Origin: Zophobihabitans entericus
GTDB taxonomy: Bacteria; Pseudomonadota; Gammaproteobacteria; Enterobacterales; Orbaceae
Assembly (NCBI RefSeq): GCF_011745665.1
Contig: NZ_CP050253.1
Coordinates: 1,463,418-1,527,417 of the forward strand
DNA length: 64,000 bases
Direction of reading: 5' to 3'
Below are positions 1 through 9,139 of this stretch, piece by piece. A model generated the notes under the pieces. It saw nothing but the letters and a program-made list of their open reading frames with translations, did no database searches and had not been told where the DNA came from. The translations under genes were made by a program, and so were the position numbers. Position 1 is the first letter of the stretch; each line of letters opens with the position of its first letter.

Positions 1-1
1 T

Positions 2-610
2 CCGGTGATTACTGGTGGCATTGGAGTTTGTCATACTTTTGTGGATGAAAGCGCCGATTTTGATAAGGCATTTGATATTATTGTCAATGCTAAAACTCAG
101 CGTCCAAGTACGTGTAATACGACCGAAACTCTGCTGGTACATACCAAAATTGCAGAGCAGTTTTTACCTAAACTCAGTCAGGTGATGGCAGATAATAAAG
201 TGGTGTTACATGCTGATCCTGCATCTTTTGATATTCTTAAATCTGGTGTGGCTAATGTATTTCCGCTGCAAGCCGGTGAGCTTGATGATGAATGGCTATC
301 TTTAGATTTAAATGTGGTGATTGTTGATTCTTTAGAGCTGGCTGTGGAACATATTCGTGAACATGGTAGTCAGCACTCTGATGCGATTCTGACACGCTGT
401 TTAAAGAATGCAGAACGTTTTGTGCAGCTAGTTGATTCTGCAGCGGTTTATGTCAATGCCAGTACCCGTTTCACTGATGGTGGACAGTTTGGTTTAGGGG
501 CAGAAGTGGCTGTCAGTACTCAAAAACTGCATGCGCGTGGGCCAATGGGGCTGGAAGCATTAACGACTTATAAATGGATTGGAGTAGGTGACGATTTAAT
601 TCGTGCTTAG
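2..610 (+). CDS. proA: gamma-glutamyl phosphate reductase, C-terminal part
   Basis: This is the second step of proline synthesis: NADPH-dependent reduction of gamma-glutamyl phosphate to glutamate semialdehyde. About 202 codons are present against about 417 in the family, so the N-terminal NADPH-binding half lies upstream of the window; the frame is open from base 2. The catalytic cysteine is seen in the motif [12 protein letters not shown]. The C-terminal block [21 protein letters not shown] is the standard ProA ending. A strong hairpin follows the stop. Cytoplasmic enzyme. Identification is secure. Confidence 0.95.
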   Translation, partial: PVITGGIGVCHTFVDESADFDKAFDIIVNAKTQRPSTCNTTETLLVHTKIAEQFLPKLSQVMADNKVVLHADPASFDILKSGVANVFPLQAGELDDEWLSLDLNVVIVDSLELAVEHIREHGSQHSDAILTRCLKNAERFVQLVDSAAVYVNASTRFTDGGQFGLGAEVAVSTQKLHARGPMGLEALTTYKWIGVGDDLIRA

Positions 611-631
611 ACAAGTATTTATTATGATATA

Positions 632-659
632 AAAAAGGGCTAAATAATTAGCCCTTTTT
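632..659. terminator. bidirectional intrinsic terminator between proA and trhP
   Basis: A perfect 12-bp stem (AAAAAGGGCTAA and TTAGCCCTTTTT, four-base loop) has a T run on each strand. It sits between the convergent proA and trhP genes and can serve both. Confidence 0.85.
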
Positions 660-675
660 ACTGTGTTAAATATTA

Positions 676-2040
676 CTATGCGACTTTGTGTGGATTACGG
701 GTATTGGTATCAACCAGATTGCGCATTAGCAGAGCATATTCGATTTGTACATCTTCAGGCACATCTAAATAGACTACATGACCATCGCCTAAACCGGCTT
801 CTACCTTTTCACCTTTACGGTTTTTAAGTTCACTGATAACAAAATTAATATTACCTTGTGGTGTCATCATTTCAACACTATCACCGACAGAGAATTTATT
901 TTTAACTGTGATTTCAGCTAAGCCATTTAAACGTTTACCGGTAAATTCTCCAACAAATTGTTGTAGTGATGATTCAGAATGACCGTAATCATAGTTTTGC
1001 ATCTCTTCATGGCGGTGGCGGCGTAAAAAGCCTTCCGTGTAGCCACGATGAGCTAAAGATTCTAAGGTTTTATTTAAATTAGCATCAAAAGGTTTACCTG
1101 CGGCAGCGTCATCAATCGCTTTACGATAGACTTGTGCAGTTCTGGCGCAGTAATAGAAGGATTTAGTACGACCTTCAATTTTTAAAGAGTCTACGCCAAT
1201 TTTTACCATATCGCCAACCAGTTCAACAGCACGTAGATCTTTAGAGTTCATGATATAAGTACCATGCTCATCTTCAAACGCAGACATATATTCGCCCGGG
1301 CGCTTAGCTTCTTCAATCATAAATACTTCAGAGGAGCTTTCACCAACCTCAATAGTTTTAACCGGAATAGGCTCATGTTTATGTACGATATTGCCTATAT
1401 CGTCCTGCTTACCTTCTGACACGTTATATTCCCAGCGACAAGCATTCGTGCAAGTTCCTTGGTTTGAATCACGTTTATTAATATAACCGGATAATAAGCA
1501 ACGACCAGAATAAGCCATACAAAGCGCACCGTGTACGAAGACTTCCAGCTCCATTTCAGGCACTTTTTCATGAATTTCTGCAATCTCGTCCAGTGAGAGT
1601 TCACGTGATAGCACTACACGAGTTAATCCCATCTGATGCCAGAATTTAACTGTCGCCCAGTTAACAGCATTAGATTGCACTGAAAGGTGAATTTCCATAT
1701 CAGGGAAGTTTTCACGAACGAGCATAATAAGGCCAGGATCGGACATAATCAGCGCATCCGGCTTCATATCAATAACCGGCGCTAAATCACGAACAAAAGT
1801 CTTTAATTTTGAGTTATGTGGAGCGATGTTAACCACGACATAAAACTTTTTACCTTGCGCGTGGGCTTCATTAATCCCAATGGCCAGGTTTTCGTGATTA
1901 AATTCGTTATTACGTACGCGTAAGCTGTAGCGTGGTTGTCCTGCGTATACCGCATCAGCACCATAAGCAAATGCGTAACGCATATTTTTAAGTGAGCCGG
2001 CAGGGGATAGCAGCTCCGGTTTTTTATAGAGATTTTCCAT
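676..2040 (-). CDS. trhP: tRNA 5-hydroxyuridine synthase TrhP (peptidase U32 family, YegQ)
   Basis: In E. coli this protein is needed for prephenate-dependent hydroxylation of U34 in tRNAs. The product is 454 aa, equal in length to E. coli YegQ, and nearly collinear with it (PELLSPAG start, FVHGALCMAYSGRC, NQGTCTNACRWEYN, SLKIEGRTKSFYY). The Cys-rich U32 signature CMAYSGRCLLS and CTNACRW is complete. It is a single gene convergent with proA. It looks intact and vertically inherited. Confidence 0.95.
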   Translation of the reverse strand: MENLYKKPELLSPAGSLKNMRYAFAYGADAVYAGQPRYSLRVRNNEFNHENLAIGINEAHAQGKKFYVVVNIAPHNSKLKTFVRDLAPVIDMKPDALIMSDPGLIMLVRENFPDMEIHLSVQSNAVNWATVKFWHQMGLTRVVLSRELSLDEIAEIHEKVPEMELEVFVHGALCMAYSGRCLLSGYINKRDSNQGTCTNACRWEYNVSEGKQDDIGNIVHKHEPIPVKTIEVGESSSEVFMIEEAKRPGEYMSAFEDEHGTYIMNSKDLRAVELVGDMVKIGVDSLKIEGRTKSFYYCARTAQVYRKAIDDAAAGKPFDANLNKTLESLAHRGYTEGFLRRHRHEEMQNYDYGHSESSLQQFVGEFTGKRLNGLAEITVKNKFSVGDSVEMMTPQGNINFVISELKNRKGEKVEAGLGDGHVVYLDVPEDVQIEYALLMRNLVDTNTRNPHKVA

Positions 2041-2195
2041 TTGACAATGCCTCTGATTACAAGTCAGACTACATCAAAGATGTAGCGTTATAAGCAATAA
2101 AATAAGGTGTCGATTTTACGCCTTGCCACTTTGAATAGCAAATTATTATTTATTAAATATAATCAATTGGTTATATTTTAAGGGGAAATAAAGAT

Positions 2196-2573
2196 ATGCA
2201 ACATAATCCGGGTTTTGAAGCTCTTTGTGAAAAAGTCAGGGAAAACGTCAAAGAAATTACCATCGGTGAAGTGAAGGCGCTGATGGATAGTAATAAGCTT
2301 CCTCTGTTTATTGATGTCAGAGAAGATAACGAGTGGCAAAATGGTCATCTGCCTCAGGCTGTTCATCTTGGCAGAGGGATTATCGAACGTGACATTGAAA
2401 CCGTCGTTCCTGATAAAAACACCCCAATGATTTTATATTGTGGTGGTGGCTACCGCTCTGTATTATCTGCCGATAATCTGCAAAAAATGGGCTATACCAA
2501 CGTTATTTCTATGGACGGTGGCTTCCGTGGTTGGAAAGAAGCTGGGTATCAGTTAGTACAGGAAGATAAATGA
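2196..2573 (+). CDS. rhodanese-like domain protein
   Basis: A 125-aa single rhodanese domain. The N-terminal FIDVREDNEW and HLPQAVHL blocks and the active-site loop YCGGGYRS (Cys82) are present, so it can form a cysteine persulfide for sulfur transfer. No signal peptide, so probably cytoplasmic. A ribosome site (AAGGGG) lies upstream of the ATG. It stands alone between trhP (opposite strand) and tRNA-Cys. The sulfur acceptor cannot be told from sequence. Confidence 0.9.
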   Translation: MQHNPGFEALCEKVRENVKEITIGEVKALMDSNKLPLFIDVREDNEWQNGHLPQAVHLGRGIIERDIETVVPDKNTPMILYCGGGYRSVLSADNLQKMGYTNVISMDGGFRGWKEAGYQLVQEDK

Positions 2574-2733
2574 GTTGACTAAACTGCTGACAAAATAAAC
2601 AAGCATTAAGCTTTTTTATGTTCATTCTATGGAATGGTTTGACAAACAAGCCGTTTTTGTAGATAATCCTTCGCACTAAAAGGTTAGGAGCTCCTTTGGT
2701 TTCTAAGTATTTTTACTTTTAGTCTTATCCTAA

Positions 2734-2807
2734 GGCGCGTTGGCAGAGTGGCCATGCTGCGGATTGCAAATCCGTCTACCTCGGTTCGACTCCGGGACGC
2801 GCCTCCA
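2734..2807 (+). tRNA. tRNA-Cys (anticodon GCA)
   Basis: Cloverleaf of 74 nt including encoded CCA. The acceptor arms GGCGCGT and ACGCGCC pair perfectly. The anticodon arm CGGATTGCAAATCCG shows GCA. The T loop GGTTCGACTCC is canonical. Confidence 0.97.
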
Positions 2808-2997
2808 TAAAAATCAATAAGTTAATCACAAAAAAGCCTATGTTAGGATCAACCACCAAATATCTGATTAGAATATTATTATCCCTTTTTGGTCTAAATA
2901 TCAGGACTATTTTGTTTAAATAGCTATAAACACGATGATAGGAAGTGTTAAGATTTCTATTATAGTTTTCTTAAACTGATATCTAAAGGTGCTACTT

Positions 2998-3189
2998 ATG
3001 GCTTACTTTAATTACCACGCAAAAGCTAAGAAACTGATTCAGGATGGTATGCTGGTCAGATATGAGTTTGTTGATAACTGGAATGGCATAAAGCCAGCTT
3101 TGGTACTTTATTTTAAAGATTCAGCACCTATGCCAATAAGAGAATATCGTTGGGAAGAGTATCTTCCTTTAATTAACATTGAGTTATAG
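2998..3189 (+). CDS. small conserved protein of unknown function
   Basis: A 63-aa basic, aromatic-rich protein. The frame is open from a GTG at 2989, but ATG 2998 has a better spaced AAAGG site and gives the natural start MAYFNYHAKAKK. The ending PMPIREYRWEEYLPLI is a recognisable pattern of a small family found in many bacteria, often labelled 'thermostable hemolysin delta-VPH' without evidence. I would not carry that name over. No signal peptide or membrane segment. Confidence 0.7.
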   Translation: MAYFNYHAKAKKLIQDGMLVRYEFVDNWNGIKPALVLYFKDSAPMPIREYRWEEYLPLINIEL

Positions 3190-3331
3190 TTATTGACTGG
3201 AACTGCTCAGAGAACGCACAGGGTTAATTTAGTTTTATTTATTCTGTAGTTAAATGACAGCATTAAAATGGGTTACTTTCTGGTTAAAAATAAGAGTGTT
3301 AGTGTAACAGATTAAATAAAGAGGATAAATT

Positions 3332-3490
3332 CTGAATAGATGTTTTTATCGTTATATAACGATACATTGTAGTGATATTAATTACAGTCTCACTTTACTA
3401 AATAATCCTCATTCTTATGCTCAGTCATTTGTTGATTTTTTGTTGAGTAATGAAGGTCAGAGTTGTTTGAAAGAGAATGGGTTTATTTAG
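3332..3490 (+). pseudogene. 3' remnant of a periplasmic substrate-binding protein gene
   Basis: From about 3374 the frame reads DINYSLTLLNNPHSYAQSFV, then DFLLSNEGQSCLKENGFI and stop. This is the typical C-terminus of a ModA/WtpA/PstS-type solute-binding protein of an ABC importer (A..FVDFLLS.EGQ..L...GF). No start codon or N-terminal lobe precedes it and upstream frames are closed, so only the last 40 or so codons survive. Confidence 0.6.
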
Positions 3491-3500
3491 AATTGTGAAA

Positions 3501-3526
3501 TAAAAAAAAGCCTGCTAAAAGCAGGC
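3501..3526 (-). terminator. intrinsic terminator after the MHS transporter
   Basis: Stem GCCTGC (3510-3515) and GCAGGC (3521-3526) with a five-base loop, followed on the minus strand by a run of eight T. It lies 25 bp past the stop of the transporter gene. Confidence 0.85.
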
Positions 3527-3550
3527 GAAAAAGGAAGAAAAAAGAAATAA

Positions 3551-4822
3551 TTAACGGTTTAATTGGTTTGCTTTGTATAGTGCGAACAAACTCATAAAAC
3601 CAACCACAATTAAGTAGTAACTTGGTGCTAAGCTGCTGCCAGTTAAGCTAATTAATGAAGTACAAATCATCGGTGCAAAGCCACCAAATACAGTTACAGC
3701 CACGTTATAACTGAGCGCCATACCTGTTGCACGAGTCTTAACCGGAAAGATGTCAGCCATCATTGATGGTACTGTCGCAAAGTAAACTGATTTAAGTAGT
3801 GCTAACCAGCCAATTAATAGGATTAATGATGTCGGACTTAGGTAACTAATTGTTAATGAGAAGCCTGGGTAGACTGTCACAAGTAGTAGAACAAGTGAAC
3901 CAACCATTAGCGGTAAACGTCCAACTTTTTCAGCTAATAAGCCAACCATTGGTGTAACAACTGTTAAAATGACACCAGCCACAACCGTTGCTGTATACGC
4001 AGTTGAACTTGCCACACCCAGTGTTTTGGTCGCATAAGTTGGAACATAATTCAACATATAGTTGATGGCTGTTGAAATAACCATTAAGCCTACAGCGATA
4101 AAGAATAGTGATTTTTGGCGAGTAACGATCTCTTTTAATGGTTGTTGTGATTTTTCTGCTGCTTTAAAGGTTGGTGATTCATCAATATGACGACGAATAT
4201 ACAGACCAACTGGACCAATTAACAGACCGAAGATGAACGGGATACGCCAACCCCAATCATAAATTTGTGCTTCGGTTAGTGTTTTTGCCAAAATTAAACC
4301 AAATAATGCAGCCATCAGTGTACTCACACCTTGAGTCGCGAACTGCCAACTGGCAATAAACGCTTTACGCTCAGGAAAGTGCTCAACTAAAAATGCGGTT
4401 GAACTACCAAATTCACCACCGGCAGAGAAGCCCTGAATTAAACGAGCAACTAAAATTAAAATAGGAGCTGCAATACCAATAGTTGCAAAGGTTGGCATGG
4501 TGGCAATCATGAGGCTACCGACCATCATCAGGGCGATAGAGGCTAGTAATGAAGCTTTACGACCGTGTTTATCGGCATAGGCACCCAGTACGATCGCACC
4601 AATTGGGCGAATAAGGAATGAGATACCAAAACTGGCGAAAGTAATAATCAGCGAAAGTGTTTCATCCTTCACCGGGAAAAAGGCGCGAGCAATATAAGAG
4701 GCGAAGAAAGCGTAAATTGCAATATCAAACCATTCAAGTGCATTACCTATACAGGTAGCGAAAAGTGTTTTATATAAGCTCGGTTTCTTCTTCTGTTCCG
4801 AAACGATTTGAGCGTCTGTCAT
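3551..4822 (-). CDS. MFS transporter, metabolite:H+ symporter (MHS) family
   Basis: A 423-aa inner-membrane carrier with about twelve hydrophobic segments. The MHS pattern is clear: GNALEWFDIAIYAFFA in TM1, the loop GAYADKHGRKASL between TM2 and TM3, and RLIQGFSAGGEFGSS in TM4. Relatives carry proline/betaine, citrate, ketoglutarate or shikimate. It starts 25 bp after the M20 peptidase stop with its own AAGGA site, so the two form an operon. This suggests uptake of the peptide-like or acylated compound hydrolysed by the peptidase; the substrate itself is not readable. Confidence 0.9.
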   Translation of the reverse strand: MTDAQIVSEQKKKPSLYKTLFATCIGNALEWFDIAIYAFFASYIARAFFPVKDETLSLIITFASFGISFLIRPIGAIVLGAYADKHGRKASLLASIALMMVGSLMIATMPTFATIGIAAPILILVARLIQGFSAGGEFGSSTAFLVEHFPERKAFIASWQFATQGVSTLMAALFGLILAKTLTEAQIYDWGWRIPFIFGLLIGPVGLYIRRHIDESPTFKAAEKSQQPLKEIVTRQKSLFFIAVGLMVISTAINYMLNYVPTYATKTLGVASSTAYTATVVAGVILTVVTPMVGLLAEKVGRLPLMVGSLVLLLVTVYPGFSLTISYLSPTSLILLIGWLALLKSVYFATVPSMMADIFPVKTRATGMALSYNVAVTVFGGFAPMICTSLISLTGSSLAPSYYLIVVGFMSLFALYKANQLNR

Positions 4823-4847
4823 AAGATATTCCTTGTTTTTCGATGTT

Positions 4848-6266
4848 CTATTTATTCTTTTGATGTTGCTTATGTTGAGCTATTAACTCTTTACCATGTT
4901 CACCCAATTCCCAGAACAGGCGAGTCATAATTTGTAAACCTTCTGATGCGATTGGTTTAAGCATATGCTCATTCACGGCATGTTGACCACAGGCTGGGTA
5001 TGAATGTGGGATCCAAAGTGTTGGCAGTCCCAAAATATCGGCAAAAATATCATTAGGTAGTGAACCACCAAGATTAGGTAATAATGCCGGTTTTTTATTA
5101 GTCGACTGAGTAATCACATCAAGTGTCCAGTTAACTAAAGGATCGGTTGGATCAAAACGTGTTGCTGCAGTAATACCATAAGATTCAACATCAACATTAT
5201 TAAAACCATGTTGTTTTAGATGTTGTTCAATATTTTTAATGATATTGTCTGTATCAGTACCCACTACAAAACGTAGCTGACAAACCGCATGTGCTTTTGG
5301 CGGAATGGCATTAACTGGTCTTTGTGGATTACCAGTGGTAAAAGCGAGGACTTCCAGGCTATTCCATGAAAAGAGGCGTTCAGCAGGAGTTAGACTAGGT
5401 TCACCCCAGTTCAGGTCAATTTCCGGATCGCCTGGTTGGCCAGCAGGTTCAATATCGCTTAAAATTTCGCGAATAGCCGGGCTTACTGCAGGTGGTTTTA
5501 AACCATCAACCAGAATACGACCTTGTTTATCGACTAAACAGGCAATAGCATTAGCCAGTTGCGTACCCGGGTTAGAAAGCAAACCACCCCAGTTACCTGA
5601 GTGGTAACCTTGTTCACGTGCATCGATACTTAATTTAAAGTTGATACAACCACGTGAGCCTAAAAATAGTGTTGGTCTTTCTGCTGTCAGGCGTGGGCCA
5701 TCTGAAGCAATAAAAATATCCGCAGAGAGTTTATCACGATATTGTGTCGCAATTTCCGCCAGACCCGGAGAGGAGATCTCTTCACCCATTTCAAAATAGA
5801 CTTTACAGTTAAAACCAAGTTTACCGCCACGAGCTTTATAGACTTGTTCCAGTGCAGCAAAGTTAATAGTATGTTGACCTTTATTATCTGCAGTACCACG
5901 ACCATACCAGCGATCGCCTTCTTCAACCATTTCCCAAGGGGATAAGCCTTCACGCCAGTTCTCTGCATCACCAAAGACTACATCACCATGACCATAGCAA
6001 AGTATGGTTGGCAGAGCAGGATCTTCAATTCTTTCAGCAATTAAAAAAGGGCAGTTATCCAGAACCGGATTAGCGATTTGTGTTGTGGTAAATCCCATTG
6101 CTTCAAGTTCTGGTTGAATGACTTGTTGTAAATACTCATTCAAACTCTCAGAACGAGGTTGTTGCTGACTCTCTGTTTGGTAAGCAATTCTTTGAGCTAA
6201 ACGTTTTTTAAAATCACCACTATTAAAAAATTGTTCGGTTTGTTTTAATACGGTCTCGACTGTCAT
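4848..6266 (-). CDS. M20 family metallopeptidase (dipeptidase/deacylase)
   Basis: A 472-aa cytoplasmic zinc hydrolase of the M20/ArgE-DapE-CPG2 clan. Metal-site blocks are visible: YGHGDVV (His ligand), GRGTADNKG (bridging Asp), EMGEEISSP (catalytic and ligand Glu), SDGPR, and a late H in CGQHAVNEH. The dimerisation domain lies in the middle. No signal peptide. It is the first gene of an operon with the MHS transporter; the promoter must lie in 6267-6583. A peptidase acting on an imported dipeptide or N-acyl amino acid is likely, but substrate is unknown. Confidence 0.9.
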   Translation of the reverse strand: MTVETVLKQTEQFFNSGDFKKRLAQRIAYQTESQQQPRSESLNEYLQQVIQPELEAMGFTTTQIANPVLDNCPFLIAERIEDPALPTILCYGHGDVVFGDAENWREGLSPWEMVEEGDRWYGRGTADNKGQHTINFAALEQVYKARGGKLGFNCKVYFEMGEEISSPGLAEIATQYRDKLSADIFIASDGPRLTAERPTLFLGSRGCINFKLSIDAREQGYHSGNWGGLLSNPGTQLANAIACLVDKQGRILVDGLKPPAVSPAIREILSDIEPAGQPGDPEIDLNWGEPSLTPAERLFSWNSLEVLAFTTGNPQRPVNAIPPKAHAVCQLRFVVGTDTDNIIKNIEQHLKQHGFNNVDVESYGITAATRFDPTDPLVNWTLDVITQSTNKKPALLPNLGGSLPNDIFADILGLPTLWIPHSYPACGQHAVNEHMLKPIASEGLQIMTRLFWELGEHGKELIAQHKQHQKNK

Positions 6267-6583
6267 AAAGGATCCTATTCTTCCACTCAGCTATTTTTAT
6301 CTATTTTATAGTTAGAAGTATGTTCTATCTGTTGGAGCACAAGCGATCAAATATATAACAGGATTTTTAGAAAAGACAGTAATAAAACAAAGAGAGCTGA
6401 TAAATTTTTCTAATAATTTTACAAAAATCATTACATTTTCTTTAGTTTTTTGAAAAATTAGATTTTTTTATTATTTTTAAGGTGTTTTTCATACTTATTG
6501 TAGCTGGTTCAGAACAGTGAAAAGAACATTGCCAGCTTATTGTTGAGATGCTTGGATTAAAGGGGCTTCTTTAACTACGAAGG
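6267..6583. other. intergenic, promoter region of the M20/MHS operon
   Basis: Very AT-rich, with no open frame of note. It should hold the operon promoter on the minus strand and the 3' end of the HxlR-type gene transcript. I see no strong hairpin or other feature. Confidence 0.5.
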
Positions 6584-6919
6584 TTATTTCCCAAGGTAGA
6601 CATCTCCCCAGGCTTTTAAAGCGTGAATAATAGGTTTTAAAGTCATGCCATTTTCAGTTAAACGATATTCAACTTTTGGTGGAATTTCCGGATAAATTTT
6701 ACGCGAGATAATCTTATCCTGTTCCAGTTCTCTTAACTGGTTAGTTAGCATGCGTTGAGTGATAGTTGGTACAAGGCGACGTAACTCATTAAAGCGTAGT
6801 ACATCTTTTAAGAAGAGATGATACAAAATGACACCTTTCCATTTACCACCAATAAGCTCAAGCGTTGCTTCTACTGAACATCCTGCGGCACAGTCGTAAT
6901 TAGTTCTCTTTTTAGGCAT
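6584..6919 (-). CDS. HxlR-family winged-helix transcriptional regulator
   Basis: A 111-aa HxlR/YodB-type regulator. The hallmark IGGKWKGVILYHL, the recognition-helix region FNELRRLVPTITQRMLTNQLRELE and the wing KVEYRLTENG are all present. Two N-terminal cysteines (CAAGC) resemble the redox-sensing cysteines of YodB/HypR/QorR-type members. It is divergent from a quinone-oxidoreductase-like gene, the classic target of such regulators, so repression relieved by quinones or electrophiles is likely. AAAGGA site precedes the ATG. Confidence 0.9.
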   Translation of the reverse strand: MPKKRTNYDCAAGCSVEATLELIGGKWKGVILYHLFLKDVLRFNELRRLVPTITQRMLTNQLRELEQDKIISRKIYPEIPPKVEYRLTENGMTLKPIIHALKAWGDVYLGK

Positions 6920-6920
6920 A

Positions 6921-6943
6921 AGTATCCTTTGTATACTAAGTAT
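6921..6943. promoter_or_regulatory. candidate HxlR operator
   Basis: AGTAT, seven bases, ATACT, then a further AGTAT. This inverted plus direct repeat lies immediately upstream of the regulator ATG and in the divergent control region. Assignment is by position only. Confidence 0.4.
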
Positions 6944-7038
6944 TTATATTGTAACTATATGAAGATTATGTAACTTCTTACATAAAAAGATAATATATAT
7001 TACGATATCTCTGTCTTTTAATAAAGGAGGGAGAATAG

Positions 7039-8052
7039 ATGAAAACAATAGGATTTAGTCAGTCATTACCGATTTCGGAAGCCAATTCATTAGTTGAACT
7101 AGATTTACCTAAACCGGAATATGGTGCCAAAGATTTATTAGTTGAAGTTAAAGCGATATCCGTTAACCCGGTTGATATCAAAATCAGAAGATCGGCTTTA
7201 CCGGAAAAAGGCCAACATCGAATTCTGGGCTGGGATGCGGTTGGTATTGTACAGGCAATGGGCAGTGAAGTGACTGGTTTTAAAGTGGGTGATGAGGTTT
7301 ACTATGCCGGTGTGATTAATCGTCCCGGTTCTAATCAGCAGTATCAGGCCGTTGACTTTAGGATCGTGGCACTCAAGCCAAAATCTTTAACTGATACTCA
7401 GGCTGCAGCTATTCCACTCACTGCACTTACAGCATGGGAAGCACTGTTTGATCGCTTAAGAGTCGATCACAAAGTGAGTGGTGCAGCTAATGCGATACTC
7501 ATTATTGGAGGGGCAGGTGGTGTAGGTTCAATTATGATTCAGCTTGCTCGTCAGTTAACTGATTTAACTATTATTGCGACAGCTTCTCGTTCTGAATCTC
7601 AGGAGTGGGTGAAGAAAATGGGAGCACATCATGTTATTGATCATACCAAACCACTGGCTAAACAGGTGGCAGAGCTGAATATAGGTCAACCGGCATTTGT
7701 GTTTTCAACCAGTCATACTGATCGCTATTTACCGGAAATTGTTGAGCTGATTGCTCCGCAGGGTCGTATTTCATTGATTGATGATCCGGAAGCATTAAAT
7801 GTTCTTCTGCTGAAGAGAAAAAGTCTGTCTATTCACTGGGAGTTCATGTATACCAGACCACTCTTTAATACGGCGGACATAGCTGAACAACATAATATAT
7901 TAACTAAAGTGGCGAAGTTATTGGATGATAAAAAACTGATCACTACGATGACACAGGAATTATCACCAATTAGTGCGGAGAATTTGAAAAAAGCTCATGC
8001 ACAAATTGAGTCAGGGCGAACTATCGGAAAACTCGTATTAAGTAACTGGTAA
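7039..8052 (+). CDS. zinc-binding alcohol dehydrogenase family / quinone oxidoreductase-like protein
   Basis: A 337-aa medium-chain reductase. The N-terminal GroES-like fold (VKAISVNPVDIKIRR, GWDAVGIV) and the Rossmann motif GGAGGVGSIMIQLAR are clear. The structural zinc cysteines of true alcohol dehydrogenases are missing, which places it with zeta-crystallin/QOR-type NADPH:quinone reductases. A strong AAAGGAGGG site fixes the start. It is divergent from the HxlR regulator, suggesting induction by quinones or reactive carbonyls and a detoxifying role. Confidence 0.88.
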   Translation: MKTIGFSQSLPISEANSLVELDLPKPEYGAKDLLVEVKAISVNPVDIKIRRSALPEKGQHRILGWDAVGIVQAMGSEVTGFKVGDEVYYAGVINRPGSNQQYQAVDFRIVALKPKSLTDTQAAAIPLTALTAWEALFDRLRVDHKVSGAANAILIIGGAGGVGSIMIQLARQLTDLTIIATASRSESQEWVKKMGAHHVIDHTKPLAKQVAELNIGQPAFVFSTSHTDRYLPEIVELIAPQGRISLIDDPEALNVLLLKRKSLSIHWEFMYTRPLFNTADIAEQHNILTKVAKLLDDKKLITTMTQELSPISAENLKKAHAQIESGRTIGKLVLSNW

Positions 8053-8111
8053 GGCTTACTGATAGGTAGTGATATTTTATGATTAATAAAATATCACTAC
8101 TATAAAATGAG

Positions 8112-8744
8112 CTAAGACAGCTCTTTTGATGTCACAATATTCACACCTGATTTTGGTTTGACTGCATTTTCAATCAGGACTTTGGCAATCTTTTCTGCCG
8201 GATTCACTCTTAAACGACGAGACAGAGCAGGGCTAAAGATGGTTAATATACCCACTACGATTTTTTCACCTAATCTAAACTCAGTACGCTTACCACCAAT
8301 AAAACCCGGGCGAACAAAAGTCAGTGAAGTAAATCCCAGTTTAGCTAAATCTTGTTCCAGTTCCCCCTTAACCCGACTATAAAAAATCTTAGATTCAGGG
8401 TTTGCGCCTAGGGCTGAGTTTAGTACATAAGTTGGCGTATTATGTTGTCTGGCTAGTTTTGCTACAGTCAGCGAATAGTCGTGATCAATTTTATAAAATT
8501 CTTCCTGAGAACCTGCTTTTTTTATGGTTGAGCCGAGTGTGGAAATAACAGCATCAATATTATTCCACCAGAGCGCATCTTCTGGTAAGTGTTTAAAATC
8601 AACTGTCACCGTTTGTAGTTTGGGATGTTCCGGTAATGGTTTACGGGATAAAACTGTAATGTGATCAATACGTGAGTCATCAAGAGCCAGTCTTAACACA
8701 TGACTACCAACAAGTCCGGTTGAACCAATAAGCAGTAAATGCAC
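8112..8744 (-). CDS. NAD(P)-binding Rossmann protein (TIP30/atypical SDR)
   Basis: About 210 aa. I choose the GTG at 8744 because AAGGAG lies seven bases upstream and the product then begins at the Rossmann motif HLLLIGSTGLVGSHVL; the frame is open further upstream without a good ribosome site. It resembles the HTATIP2/YbjT group of extended short-chain dehydrogenases (VISTLGSTIKKAGS, YVLNSALGA, YSRVKGELE, FVRPGFIGG). The YxxxK pair is present in YSRVK. Substrate unknown. Confidence 0.82.
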   Translation of the reverse strand: MHLLLIGSTGLVGSHVLRLALDDSRIDHITVLSRKPLPEHPKLQTVTVDFKHLPEDALWWNNIDAVISTLGSTIKKAGSQEEFYKIDHDYSLTVAKLARQHNTPTYVLNSALGANPESKIFYSRVKGELEQDLAKLGFTSLTFVRPGFIGGKRTEFRLGEKIVVGILTIFSPALSRRLRVNPAEKIAKVLIENAVKPKSGVNIVTSKELS

Positions 8745-9139
8745 GGTAACTCCTTTGTTATAAAGTAATACATCCTTGATGTTTGTTGTGTAGCTTAGCA
8801 GAAAAAATAAAATGAGGAAGGATTTGTCAGATAACGACAGATTCATTATTTAATAAAATGAATTTAGATTCAGGTACGCCAGCTATTTATAACCATTATT
8901 TTTCAAACACTAAAATGATATAGAAAAAAGATTATAAATACCTGTTAAATAAATTGGTTATTCTTATCCAAAGTAGACTACCTGTTTAAGCACAAGCGAT
9001 TTCATCTGCCTGCTGGTCAAAATAATACCTTTATATGAAATAAGGTAAATTGACAGGGTGATTTTGCCGATCTATAGTCTTATGCAGTGACACTCGTCAC
9101 AAGGATATTTCAGTAATCATAATTAATAAGGAGATTATT

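Noticed and set aside
5305..5974. Open frames on both strands inside the M20 peptidase gene
   Set aside because: The peptidase frame has all metal-site motifs over its full length; the others are unsupported.
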